NCBI GenBank assembly: GCA_937901255.1
Contig: CALCHN010000047.1
Coordinates: forward strand, 1-64,000
Source of the DNA: an uncultured Flavobacteriales bacterium
Lineage (GTDB): Bacteria > Bacteroidota > Bacteroidia > Flavobacteriales_E > Vicingaceae
Direction of reading: 5' to 3'
Length of the DNA: 64,000 nucleotides
A model generated the notes under the pieces. The model was given only the letters and a program-made list of their open reading frames with translations. It had not been told where the DNA came from and searched no databases. The position numbers were made by a program, and so were the translations under genes. This document shows positions 41,975 to 49,340 of the stretch, piece by piece (position 1 is the first letter of the stretch; each line of letters opens with the position of its first letter).

Positions 41975-42745
41975 ATGAACGCAACGGAACAAGGAAACGT
42001 AAAATTTGAAATTAATGAAAAAGGGATAGCAACCATAGAGTTTTTTCACCCTATGAGTAATTCATTACCCGGAAAAGTATTGAATAAATTAGCCAATACC
42101 ATTACCGAATTAGGAAATAATGAACAAGTAAAAGTTATAATTCTTAAATCGGAAGGAGATAGAGCTTTTTGTGCAGGTGCAAGTTTTGATGAATTAATTT
42201 CCATTGATGATATGGAAACCGGAAAAGTATTTTTCTCGGGTTTTGCCAATGTGATTAATGCTGCCAGAAAATGTCCTAAATTTATTATTGGAAGAGTACA
42301 AGGTAAAGCTGTTGGCGGTGGCGTAGGTATGGCAAGTGCTGTTGATTATTGTTATGCCACTAAATTTGCGGCTGTTAAATTGAGTGAATTAGCCGTTGGC
42401 ATTGGTCCTTTTGTGGTTGGTCCTGTTGTAGAAAGAAAAATAGGCACTTCAGCAATGAGTATGTTAGCCATTAATGCTACCGAATGGTATCCTGCCGAAT
42501 GGGCGAAAGAAAAATCATTGTATGCCGAAATTTTTGACTCTATTGAAGCAATGGATGAAGCCATTGATGTATTAGCAAATAAATTAGCTCAATCTAACCC
42601 TGAAGCAATGAGCATGCTGAAAAAAGTATTTTGGGAAGGAACAGAACATTGGGATGCCTTACTTAGCGAACGTGCAGCCATGAGCGGAAAATTAGTGCTT
42701 TCTGATTTTACTAGAAATGCGATAAATGCTTTTAAGAAGAAATAA
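41975..42745 (+). CDS. Enoyl-CoA hydratase/isomerase family protein
   Basis: A 256-residue crotonase-fold protein of acyl-CoA metabolism. CoA-binding and oxyanion-hole segments are DRAFCAGASFDEL (about 62-74) and RVQGKAVGGGVGMASAVDYCYAT (about 107-129). The catalytic Glu positions of mitochondrial enoyl-CoA hydratase are not clearly both retained (SELAVGIGPFVVGPVV in place of the P-E-x-x-LG motif), so it may be an isomerase or an enzyme of another acyl-CoA reaction rather than a true hydratase. No fatty-acid degradation genes surround it. Confidence 0.88.
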   Translation: MNATEQGNVKFEINEKGIATIEFFHPMSNSLPGKVLNKLANTITELGNNEQVKVIILKSEGDRAFCAGASFDELISIDDMETGKVFFSGFANVINAARKCPKFIIGRVQGKAVGGGVGMASAVDYCYATKFAAVKLSELAVGIGPFVVGPVVERKIGTSAMSMLAINATEWYPAEWAKEKSLYAEIFDSIEAMDEAIDVLANKLAQSNPEAMSMLKKVFWEGTEHWDALLSERAAMSGKLVLSDFTRNAINAFKKK

Positions 42746-42764
42746 AATAATCTTTATTAGTTAG

Positions 42765-43262
42765 TTATTGACTAACAACATTTACCAACTGCTTGTGCCA
42801 ACTATTTTTTAATGGCACTTCCCAAGTAGTATCAAATTCTTTTTTAGTGGTAATGGTATTGTTGAACACGATGGTGTCTTCGTTAATTTTATTGTCGTTA
42901 TAAAGTGTTTCAAAGTCGTTTAACTTTACTAAAACAGCTTTCTCATCTTCTTTGTAAGATTGATTCATTCTGTCTAACAAGCTCAATTCTAATTCTTGTT
43001 CTAATTCCTTCATTAGTTTTACAGATGCATCTTGAGCTCTTCCACACATGGTATCGCCTTGTTCATCTACAAATAATACAATAAACGCGTCATATAAAAT
43101 AGTGAACGTTCCTTTTACCATATTTCCATGCGATTCCCAAGTATCAATAAAATCGTCTATACGAATTTGAATGTGCTTTTTTTCGTCTTCATTAAAGTGA
43201 CGGTCGCTTTGGTAAATCCAAACTTTAGCATTATCGGGATATTGAATATAATCGTTGTTCAT
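42765..43262 (-). CDS. Conserved Bacteroidota protein, often mislabelled ABC transporter ATPase
   Basis: A 165-residue soluble protein. The sequence reads YPDNAKVWIYQSDRHFNEDEKKHIQIRIDDFIDTWESHG (about 8-46), then CGRAQDASVKLMKELEQELELSLLDRMNQ. Homologs throughout Bacteroidota are labelled 'ABC transporter ATPase' by transfer of an old annotation, but no Walker A, Walker B or signature motif is present. Function is unknown. It is convergent with the hydratase gene, 19 bp between stops, and lies 154 bp upstream (divergent) of the small membrane protein. Confidence 0.85.
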   Translation of the reverse strand: MNNDYIQYPDNAKVWIYQSDRHFNEDEKKHIQIRIDDFIDTWESHGNMVKGTFTILYDAFIVLFVDEQGDTMCGRAQDASVKLMKELEQELELSLLDRMNQSYKEDEKAVLVKLNDFETLYNDNKINEDTIVFNNTITTKKEFDTTWEVPLKNSWHKQLVNVVSQ

Positions 43263-43389
43263 TTTTTAAGATTTAGAACTACAAAATTAAGCTAATTCTT
43301 AGTAACCTGAGTTCAATTATTATATAAACTCTAAATTATTCACAATATTTTTTTGCAATTGTTGATGAACAATGCCTACTATTATTTAG

Positions 43390-43397
43390 TACTTTTG
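43390..43397 (+). promoter_or_regulatory. -7 element of the small membrane protein-YbaB-TauE unit
   Basis: TACTTTTG, exact TAnnTTTG match. Predicted transcription would start about 43404, 13 bp before the TTG start at 43417. Confidence 0.4.
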
Positions 43398-43416
43398 TTT
43401 TATAAAACTTACTCCA

Positions 43417-43584
43417 TTGCTTAGAAAAGATAAAATAAAAATAATTATAGGTCTGTTACTTCCTGCTATTAATCTTATTACTTATTTTATAATTGGTAAG
43501 GAAGGCAACACCATGAAAATTGTTGCAGGAAGCAGTTTGTTTATCTGGTTAATAACCATGTACATCACTAATAAAAAACAATAA
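43417..43584 (+). CDS. Small (55-residue) two-helix membrane protein
   Basis: A short gene with a TTG start at 43417 and stop at 43582-43584; no in-frame ATG gives a complete protein. The translation is basic at the N-terminus (LRKDKIKI), followed by a first hydrophobic helix (IIGLLLPAINLITYFIIG), a short loop (KEGNT) and a second helix (IVAGSSLFIWLITMYIT) with a basic end (NKKQ). An exact -7 promoter element lies just upstream, and ybaB begins 5 bp later, so it is probably a real first gene of an operon. Function unknown. The TTG start is the weak point. Confidence 0.55.
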   Translation: MLRKDKIKIIIGLLLPAINLITYFIIGKEGNTMKIVAGSSLFIWLITMYITNKKQ

Positions 43585-43589
43585 AAGAT

Positions 43590-43907
43590 ATGTTTGATAA
43601 ATTTTTGGGTAAAAACCTCATGGGAAAAATGGGGGAAATGCAAAAACAAATGGAAGAAATCAAGCAAAAGCTTGAAAATATTTCTGTAATTGGTGAAGCC
43701 GAAAATGGTAAAGTAAGAGTGGTTGCTAACGGAAACAGAATGATTAACAATATTATTATTGATGAAGAATACAAAAATACTGTTTCAGCAGAAAACCTTC
43801 AAGAAACGATTGCTTTAGCAGCCAACAGAGCTTTAGAACAAGCCGAAAGAATTGAAAAATCTGAAATGAGCCATGCTGCTATGGGCATTTTACCCGGTTT
43901 AGGATAA
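43590..43907 (+). CDS. YbaB/EbfC-family nucleoid-associated protein
   Basis: A 105-residue DNA-binding protein of the YbaB/EbfC family, a dimer with a 'tweezer' shape. The long N-terminal helix (MGKMGEMQKQMEEIKQKLENI, about 9-29) precedes the strand region VIGEAENGKVRVVANGNRMINNIIID and the C-terminal helix with ALEQAERIEKSEM. In other bacteria ybaB lies beside dnaX and recR; here it does not. The stop overlaps the ATG of the TauE-type permease by 1 bp, so expression is coupled. Confidence 0.92.
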   Translation: MFDKFLGKNLMGKMGEMQKQMEEIKQKLENISVIGEAENGKVRVVANGNRMINNIIIDEEYKNTVSAENLQETIALAANRALEQAERIEKSEMSHAAMGILPGLG

Positions 43908-44683
43908 TGGAATTTTTAATTATTGGTAGTGTAGCTTTTTTAACCTCTATCCTAACCTTCTTTTCTGGTTTTGGAGTGGGAACCATTCTTACTCCTGCTT
44001 TTGTACTATTTTTCCCCATAGATATTGCTGTTGCTATGACAGCCACTGTTCATTTTCTGAACAACCTCTTTAAAATGGGATTAACTTTTAAAGACATTAA
44101 CAAAAATGTGCTGATAAAATTCGGTATTACTGCCATTCCGTTAGCATTTTTGGGTGCTTGGCTACTAATGAATTTTTCTAATAATAACCGAATACTTTAT
44201 GAATTTACTATTGGAGATAAAATACTTACTATTAAGTTAGTAGAATTGATTATTGGCATTATGATGCTCATTTTTGCCATTTTTGAATTGTTGCCAACCA
44301 CCAATAAAACAGTATTAAAAAACAACATGCTTTATTTGGGTGGTGCCATAAGTGGTTTTTTTGGTGGTTTATCAGGACATCAAGGTGCGTTGAGAACTAT
44401 TTTTTTACTCCGAAGTGGATTGACCAAAGAAAGTTTTATAGCTACAGGAATTGCTATTGCTTGTATTGTGGATGTAAGCCGAATAAGTATCTATTTTGCT
44501 AAGTTAGAAAGTATTTCCTTAACAGACAACTTATGGATAATAACTTTTACTACACTTTGTGCTTTTGCGGGAGCTTTTATTGGTAAAAAATTACTCAAAA
44601 AAGTTACCATTACTTTTATTCAGTATGTGGTGTCTATTTTAATCATTATTATTTCTGTATTGCTGATTGTTGGGATTATTTAA
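43907..44683 (+). CDS. TauE/SafE-family (TSUP) membrane transporter
   Basis: A 258-residue membrane protein of about eight helices. The two family half-repeats are visible: LTSILTFFSGFGVGTILTPAFVLFFPIDIAVAMTATVHFLNNLFK (about 13-57) and GGAISGFFGGLSGHQGALRTIFLLRSGLTKESFIATG (about 144-180), with the signature Gly-rich loops. The TSUP family moves anions such as sulfite, sulfonates or organic acids, or exchanges across the membrane; the substrate is not evident. Coupled to ybaB by a 1-bp overlap. A GC-rich palindrome follows the stop. Confidence 0.88.
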   Translation: MEFLIIGSVAFLTSILTFFSGFGVGTILTPAFVLFFPIDIAVAMTATVHFLNNLFKMGLTFKDINKNVLIKFGITAIPLAFLGAWLLMNFSNNNRILYEFTIGDKILTIKLVELIIGIMMLIFAIFELLPTTNKTVLKNNMLYLGGAISGFFGGLSGHQGALRTIFLLRSGLTKESFIATGIAIACIVDVSRISIYFAKLESISLTDNLWIITFTTLCAFAGAFIGKKLLKKVTITFIQYVVSILIIIISVLLIVGII

Positions 44684-44684
44684 A

Positions 44685-44712
44685 GCCCCACCCAACCTCC
44701 CCTAAGGGGAGG
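44685..44712 (+). repeat. GC-rich palindrome related to the family B repeats
   Basis: GCCCCACCCAA is followed by CCTCCCC-TAA-GGGGAGG (44696-44712), a 7-bp perfect stem. It resembles the first hairpin of family B (14168-14290) but the rest of the element is missing. Without a T-run it is a poor terminator. Confidence 0.6.
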
Positions 44713-44801
44713 AGTTTCCAACGCACAAAGCCAAGTTAACTGTTAATTGTTAATACTTGACTTTTAGATTAAACAATTGGTACATTTTTACATTTATCAA
44801 C

Positions 44802-45773
44802 TCACTCATTCCACAACCTCAACTGCAATTCTAAATCTTCAACTATTTCTGTAAAAATTTTAAAATGCGTGTAATGTTTTAATACCTCTTCAAAGTCAGT
44901 TAATGGTTTAGAATAATTAGGTTCAAAATGATTTTTAGAGGTATGAATTGCAGCATACATTCTATTATTTACAAATGAAAAAGCAATATTGTTATTAATT
45001 TTTTCTTTGTAAGCCAATAATTTTTCCATAAAGCTGGAAGAAAGCACATAACGTGCTTCTACTTGGTCTTCTCCATAAACCAAAAAGTTTTTGTTAAACT
45101 CACTATTTTCAAGTGTTATTAAATGTCCGTTATTCATAGCTTCTTTTATTGTCAAACTTAATCTAGTTAAGTAAGATGTTTTGCTTTTTGAAAGCACTAT
45201 GGTTTTATAATTCAAATTTTTGTTAAAAGAAGCCGAAATAAAAAGTCCTCTAAAACTTATGGTTGACTTAATTAACCTAAATTTATATACATTCATTTCA
45301 GAAAACTGAATGGTGGAGTTTCCGAAAACACATTTTAAATAATCTTCTCCCATTGTTGATTCGGTGATTTTAAATCGATTATGCATTAGAAGATTGCTAT
45401 TGTTTAATACATTGTATGATAATTTTTGACGAGGTATATACTCATAATCATCAAACATAAAACCCAATATTTTAAACATAATTTTATTCTTGTAAATCAC
45501 TCTTAGTCTTCTAAAATTTTGAATTCTACTGTTAACAGCAACTATTGGTATATAAAACCATCCGAACATTGCAAAAATTACCGAAATAGCAAACAAGAAT
45601 GTCGACAGTTCTTCAATCCCTAATGTTAAGAAGTATATATTTACAGCATACAAAAAATAACCTCCATAAAAAATTAAATAAAACCAAAGCTTAATCTTTT
45701 TTCTTCTTTTCTCTAGTATTTCTAAATCAGAAAGTAACTCTCTAGTAAAAAATGTATAAAAATCCTTATTCAA
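44802..45773 (-). CDS. DUF3137 membrane protein
   Basis: A 323-residue protein of the DUF3137 family, no known function. Residues about 30-85 hold two membrane segments (WFYLIFYGGYFLYAVNIYFLT; FLFAISVIFAMFGWFYIPIVAV). The soluble part has the family pattern of a conserved Tyr-Gly-Asp-type segment (STMGEDYLKCVFGNSTIQFSEMNVY, about 138-162), FRGLFISASFNKNL, and a C-terminal ASSFMEKLLAY-like LSSSFMEKLLAY then FVNNRMYAAIHTSKNHFEPNYSKPL. It stands alone between the TauE-type gene and rnpB, convergent with the former. Confidence 0.82.
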   Translation of the reverse strand: MNKDFYTFFTRELLSDLEILEKRRKKIKLWFYLIFYGGYFLYAVNIYFLTLGIEELSTFLFAISVIFAMFGWFYIPIVAVNSRIQNFRRLRVIYKNKIMFKILGFMFDDYEYIPRQKLSYNVLNNSNLLMHNRFKITESTMGEDYLKCVFGNSTIQFSEMNVYKFRLIKSTISFRGLFISASFNKNLNYKTIVLSKSKTSYLTRLSLTIKEAMNNGHLITLENSEFNKNFLVYGEDQVEARYVLSSSFMEKLLAYKEKINNNIAFSFVNNRMYAAIHTSKNHFEPNYSKPLTDFEEVLKHYTHFKIFTEIVEDLELQLRLWNE

Positions 45774-45866
45774 CTCTATTTATTTTTTGATAAAACTACA
45801 GTTTTTCTGAAAATAAAAAAACAAAGCATCCTTACAGACAATAAAACAACCAACAACTTATTTGCT

Positions 45867-45874
45867 TAACTTTG
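45867..45874 (+). promoter_or_regulatory. -7 promoter element of rnpB
   Basis: TAACTTTG, exact TAnnTTTG match, 4 bp before the 5' end of the P1 helix of the RNase P RNA, which is where the transcript should begin. Confidence 0.6.
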
Positions 45875-45878
45875 CATT

Positions 45879-46256
45879 GCAAATCGTTCTATCGCTGTTT
45901 CATTTTTAATGAGAGAGAGGAAAGTCCGGGCAGCACAGAGTATCCTACCTAGCGAAAGCTAGGGTATTGTTTCAGGAACGGAACAATAACAGAAAGTGCC
46001 ACAGAAAATAGACTACCTCAATTTATTGAGGAAAAGGTGAAAAGGTGAGGTAAGAGCTCACCAGTTACAAAAGTAATTTTGTAAGCTAGGCAAACCTTAG
46101 GAGCTGAAAAATCAAATAAACCAAGGCTTGAGGGTTACTCGCCTAATCTTGGAGGGTAGATTGTTAGTTCGTGGAGGCAACTCCCCGACTAGATAAATGA
46201 TAGAAACCTTAGCCAATGTATTGGTAAAAGGTACAGAACCTGGCTTACAGATTTGC
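45879..46256 (+). ncRNA. rnpB: RNase P RNA (bacterial type A)
   Basis: Catalytic RNA that trims tRNA 5' ends. Conserved elements: the P4-forming 5' strand GAGGAAAGTCCGGGC (from 45917) and its 3' partner ACAGAACCTGGCTTAC (46233-46248), plus GGAACGGAACAATAACAGAAAG-like J-region and GGGTTACTCGCC. The terminal P1 helix GCAAATC (45879-45885) pairs with GATTTGC (46250-46256), which fixes the ends to within a few bases. A seven-T run follows at once, giving an intrinsic terminator. Length about 378 nt. It sits between DUF3137 and a lipoprotein gene. Confidence 0.95.
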
Positions 46257-46278
46257 TTTTTTTATAAAACAAAATAAT

Positions 46279-46923
46279 ATGAAATATAAAAACATTTTAA
46301 TATTAGTTTCAATAATTTCATTAGTGATTTTTTCAATTTCTTGTACTAAAGAAACTACTGATGATTCTATACCAACTATTTATTTAACTGTATTACACAA
46401 ATCCGATTCGAGTGCAGTACCAGATGTAACAATAACCCAAAGAGATGATGACCCTTTTATTACAGCAGACGAATTCTTAGGATGTACAGATCAAAATGGA
46501 AATGTAGTAATAAAAACTTTGAGGCAACTTAAAATAATGTATAAATGTGATGAAGCACTATGGGCCAGTTATCAAAAAAAAGAATTTTATCCTGTAAACA
46601 AAAACCCAATTATTTCCAAATTATTAAATCATGTAATTGACACTGTTTATTTAACAAAAAAACCAAAGTTGTATGTTAACTTTAACAAAGTAAATACATA
46701 CTCCAATCAAGATACTATTCTTGTTTATTTGCCTTACTTTGGTAAACAATATTACAAAATATACTCACCATGCAATACTATAGATGGAACTACAATTCAA
46801 TTAGGTCCCCCTCTCTCTTTTAATGAAACGTATGTAATTAAATGGGAAATAAACAGCACTATCTTTAATGATTCCATCTTCACAGGAAATCAAGAGGAAG
46901 TTTATTATAACCTAAATTATTAG
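46279..46923 (+). CDS. Lipoprotein of unknown function
   Basis: A 214-residue lipoprotein: MKYKNILILVSIISLVIFSISC, with the lipid-attached Cys at about 22. Residues about 30-100 form a carboxypeptidase-regulatory/Ig-like segment (TIYLTVLHKSDSSAVPDVTITQRDDD ... GCTDQNGNVVIKTLRQ), the remainder resembles no named family. It lies 22 bp after the rnpB terminator and converges with msrB, with stops overlapping by 4 bp. Outer-membrane or periplasmic location is inferred from the lipobox alone. Confidence 0.8.
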   Translation: MKYKNILILVSIISLVIFSISCTKETTDDSIPTIYLTVLHKSDSSAVPDVTITQRDDDPFITADEFLGCTDQNGNVVIKTLRQLKIMYKCDEALWASYQKKEFYPVNKNPIISKLLNHVIDTVYLTKKPKLYVNFNKVNTYSNQDTILVYLPYFGKQYYKIYSPCNTIDGTTIQLGPPLSFNETYVIKWEINSTIFNDSIFTGNQEEVYYNLNY

Positions 46924-47459
46924 TCCGGAACAAAATCCAACACGATGGAGTTCATACAAAAACGCTTGTAAGTTGGTGGTGGTCCATCATCAAAAATATG
47001 CCCTAAGTGAGAATCGCAACGTCCGCAAGTTACTTCTGTCCTTACCATTCCGTGACTTAAATCTTTTATGTAATTTACACTGTTAGGATGTATGGTTTCA
47101 TAAAAACTAGGCCAACCACAACTGCTTGCAAATTTCGCATCCGAACGAAATAAATGATTTCCGCAAACAGCACAATAATAATCTCCTTTGGTATCGGTTT
47201 CATAATATTTCCCTGAAAAAGCCCATTCTGTTCCTTTTTCTCGAGCTACTTTGTACATTTCTTCAGGCAAAATTGTTTTCCAAACAGAATCGCTTACCGC
47301 TAACTTAGTAGTATCTGTTCTAGAATAATAAGGATTATCATTTTTAGTATTTTCGTTGGTATTATCCATAGTTGATTTTTTTTGAGCATTGCTACATTGT
47401 GTCAACAACAAACTGCAGCACGCCATAATAATTATTTTTGAATAGATCATCATATTCAT
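46920..47459 (-). CDS. msrB: Peptide-methionine (R)-S-oxide reductase, lipoprotein-anchored
   Basis: Repairs R-methionine sulfoxide in proteins. The 179-residue precursor begins with a lipoprotein signal (ACCSLLLTQCSNA, lipid Cys at about 22), so the enzyme is periplasmic or outer-membrane anchored. The catalytic domain has the zinc cysteines CAVCGNHLF (about 96-104) and CGRCDSHLGH (about 145-154), the substrate segment FASSCGWPSFYE, and the C-terminal active-site motif RFCMNSIVLDF with the catalytic Cys. It is a stand-alone MsrB without MsrA. Overlaps the convergent lipoprotein gene by 4 bp. Confidence 0.94.
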   Translation of the reverse strand: MNMMIYSKIIIMACCSLLLTQCSNAQKKSTMDNTNENTKNDNPYYSRTDTTKLAVSDSVWKTILPEEMYKVAREKGTEWAFSGKYYETDTKGDYYCAVCGNHLFRSDAKFASSCGWPSFYETIHPNSVNYIKDLSHGMVRTEVTCGRCDSHLGHIFDDGPPPTYKRFCMNSIVLDFVPD

Positions 47460-47545
47460 CTTTCAGTAAACTTAAACAATTAACATTTACTAACAAAATT
47501 TGGTACGATAAAATTATGCTAAGAATCATAATAAAAGTTACTTTA

Positions 47546-47613
47546 ACTCACCCCCTACCCCCTCTCTTTAAAGAGAGGGAAAAAGTTATCGCAAGATAAC
47601 TATAGGGGTGAGT
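47546..47613 (+). repeat. Structured intergenic repeat, family A, copy 3
   Basis: Best-paired copy. Outer helix ACTCACCCC (47546-47554) with GGGGTGAGT (47605-47613); central palindrome CCCTCTCTTT/AAAGAGAGGG (47560-47579); third hairpin GTTATC-GCAA-GATAAC (47585-47600), whose loop is a GNRA-type tetraloop in RNA. It lies 87 bp after the msrB start and upstream of the mdh promoter. Confidence 0.88.
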
Positions 47614-47651
47614 CATTAATATTTATTTTTTTTACAAAAGCTTAAAGAGTC

Positions 47652-47682
47652 TTGGTAATAATTTTTAGATTGTTTAATTTCG
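47652..47682 (+). promoter_or_regulatory. Bacteroidota-type promoter of mdh
   Basis: TTG at 47652-47654, a 20-nt spacer, then TAATTTCG at 47675-47682 (one mismatch to TAnnTTTG). Both boxes and the spacing fit the Bacteroidota consensus. The predicted start near 47689 gives a leader of about 40 nt to ATG 47729. Confidence 0.55.
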
Positions 47683-47728
47683 TGCTACTTAAATGCTATA
47701 TATTAATCCTCTTAAAAATAAAAAAATT

Positions 47729-48664
47729 ATGAAAGTAACAGTAGTAGGTGCAGGAGCTGTAGGAGCTAGTTGTGCCGAGTACATTGCCATTAAAAACTTC
47801 GCTTCAGAAGTTGTTTTAGTAGATATTAAAGAAGGTTTTGCCGAAGGTAAGGCAATGGACTTAATGCAAACAGCTTCTTTAAATGGTTTCGATACTAAAA
47901 TTACAGGAAGTACAAACGATTATTCAACTACAGCAGGTAGTGATGTTGCTGTTATTACTAGTGGTATTCCAAGAAAACCGGGTATGACTCGTGAAGAGTT
48001 AATCGGGATTAATGCAGGAATTGTAAAAACAGTTACTGAGAACTTATTAAAACACTCTCCAAATGTTATTATTATTGTGGTGAGTAATCCTATGGATACC
48101 ATGACCTATTTAGTACATAAATCTACCAACATTCCTAAACACAGAATTATTGGAATGGGTGGAGCGTTAGATAGTGCTCGTTTTAAATACAGATTGGCTG
48201 AAGCATTAGATTGCCCTGCTTCTGATGTTGATGGAATGGTAATTGGCGGACATAGTGACACTGGAATGGTTCCATTAATTGAAAAAGCAGTAAGAAATAG
48301 TGTACCTGTATCTGAATTTTTATCGGCAGACAGAATGGCTAAAATTGTAGAGGATACTAAAGTTGGTGGAGCTACATTAACAGGTTTATTAGGAACTTCT
48401 GCTTGGTATGCTCCGGGAGCTGCCGTTTCTGAATTGGTTAGAGCTATTGCACAGGATTCTAAAAAAATATTCCCTTGCTCTGCTTTATTAGAAGGTGAAT
48501 ACGGATTATCTGATTTAGCAATTGGTGTTCCTTGTGTTTTAGGTAAAAACGGAATTGAAAAAATTGTTGAAATCAAGTTATCTGATAACGAAAAAGCTAA
48601 ATTAACTGAAAGTGCTGAAGGTGTTAAAAAAACCAATGCTGATTTAAATAGCGTTTTAGCTTAA
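47729..48664 (+). CDS. mdh: Malate dehydrogenase
   Basis: NAD-dependent malate dehydrogenase of the TCA cycle, LDH-like type (311 residues). Rossmann motif VVGAGAVGASCAE at about 5-17 with VVLVDIKEG; catalytic loop SGIPRKPGMTREELI (Arg residues binding substrate at about 79-93); the proton-relay His is in GGHSDTGMVPL (about 173-183); substrate Arg in MGGALDSARFKYRLA. I start at ATG 47729 because the family begins MKVTVVGAG; an upstream ATG at 47693 adds twelve unconserved residues and falls at the predicted transcription start. A structured family C element and a terminator lie downstream. Confidence 0.96.
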   Translation: MKVTVVGAGAVGASCAEYIAIKNFASEVVLVDIKEGFAEGKAMDLMQTASLNGFDTKITGSTNDYSTTAGSDVAVITSGIPRKPGMTREELIGINAGIVKTVTENLLKHSPNVIIIVVSNPMDTMTYLVHKSTNIPKHRIIGMGGALDSARFKYRLAEALDCPASDVDGMVIGGHSDTGMVPLIEKAVRNSVPVSEFLSADRMAKIVEDTKVGGATLTGLLGTSAWYAPGAAVSELVRAIAQDSKKIFPCSALLEGEYGLSDLAIGVPCVLGKNGIEKIVEIKLSDNEKAKLTESAEGVKKTNADLNSVLA

Positions 48665-48683
48665 TTAGTGTTTGTTTGTAAAG

Positions 48684-48771
48684 CCCAACTTCTTCGTTAT
48701 ACTTGTTTTAAAAATCAGTCATTTACCAAAGTAAACTCCTGATTTTCAAAAACTGCGAAAGCCTCGAATTT
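48684..48771 (+). repeat. Structured 3'-UTR element, family C, copy 2
   Basis: Begins 20 bp after the mdh stop and reads in mdh sense. The outer stem AAAATCAG (48711-48718) pairs with CTGATTTT (48739-48746); the inner hairpin is TTTAC-CAAA-GTAAA. The shared sequence with copy 1 (7968-8055) includes CTTCGTTAT, GTCATTTAC, GTAAACTCCT and GAAAGCCTCG, while the outer stem arms differ but still pair. Confidence 0.8.
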
Positions 48772-48821
48772 GAACTTTACAATTCAACCACTTAACATTT
48801 TAAACAGCCCTTATAAATTTT

Positions 48822-48862
48822 AAAAACCTGTCAGAAATTAAAACCACTGACAGGTTTTTTTT
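48822..48862 (+). terminator. Rho-independent terminator of mdh
   Basis: Thirteen-bp stem AAAAACCTGTCAG / CTGACAGGTTTTT with a 12-nt loop and a T-run, about 50 bp after the family C element. Confidence 0.9.
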
Positions 48863-48878
48863 CTAATACCCCTGCCCT

Positions 48879-49304
48879 ATGCAAACGAAAATTCCTTTTA
48901 AAATTATTCCTATTGAAGACGATGGTTTTCACCTACAGTTAAAAGTTACCATTAATGGTATTGCAGCTAATTTAATTTTAGACACCGGAGCTTCAAGAAG
49001 TGTTTTCGACCAAACGAGAATTGCTCAATTCACCAAAAACAACCATATAGAAGATTTAGATAGATTATCTACAGGTTTAGGTACTAACACTATGACTAGC
49101 AAAAAAGTTACTTTAGAAGAACTTCAACTCAATGACATTACAATTAAAAACTATGAAGCTACCATTTTAGATTTAGCACATGTAAATCAGTCTTACGAGA
49201 AATTGGAGCTAGAAGTAATAGATGGTGTTTTAGGTAGTGATATTTTAACTGAATACAATGCCATTATAGATTACGGTAAAAAAGAGTTAGTCTTAAATAG
49301 CTAG
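48879..49304 (+). CDS. Retropepsin-like aspartic protease
   Basis: A 141-residue clan AA protein, one retropepsin-like domain that works as a homodimer. The catalytic motif is LILDTGASRSVFD at about 32-44 (D-T-G-A), followed by a flap region (LDRLSTGLGTNTMTSKKVTL) and the second strand motif GVLGSDILTEYNAIIDYGKKEL near 112-133. No signal peptide or membrane segment is visible, so it is probably cytoplasmic. Bacterial relatives are of unknown substrate. The stop is followed 36 bp later by rlmF in the same direction. Confidence 0.85.
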   Translation: MQTKIPFKIIPIEDDGFHLQLKVTINGIAANLILDTGASRSVFDQTRIAQFTKNNHIEDLDRLSTGLGTNTMTSKKVTLEELQLNDITIKNYEATILDLAHVNQSYEKLELEVIDGVLGSDILTEYNAIIDYGKKELVLNS

Positions 49305-49340
49305 TTTTGCCTTTTACTCCAATCCAATAATCCCCCTTAG

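Noticed and set aside
48106..48636. Antisense open frame of 176 codons inside mdh
   Set aside because: Shadow of the highly conserved mdh frame; no promoter, no recognisable domain.
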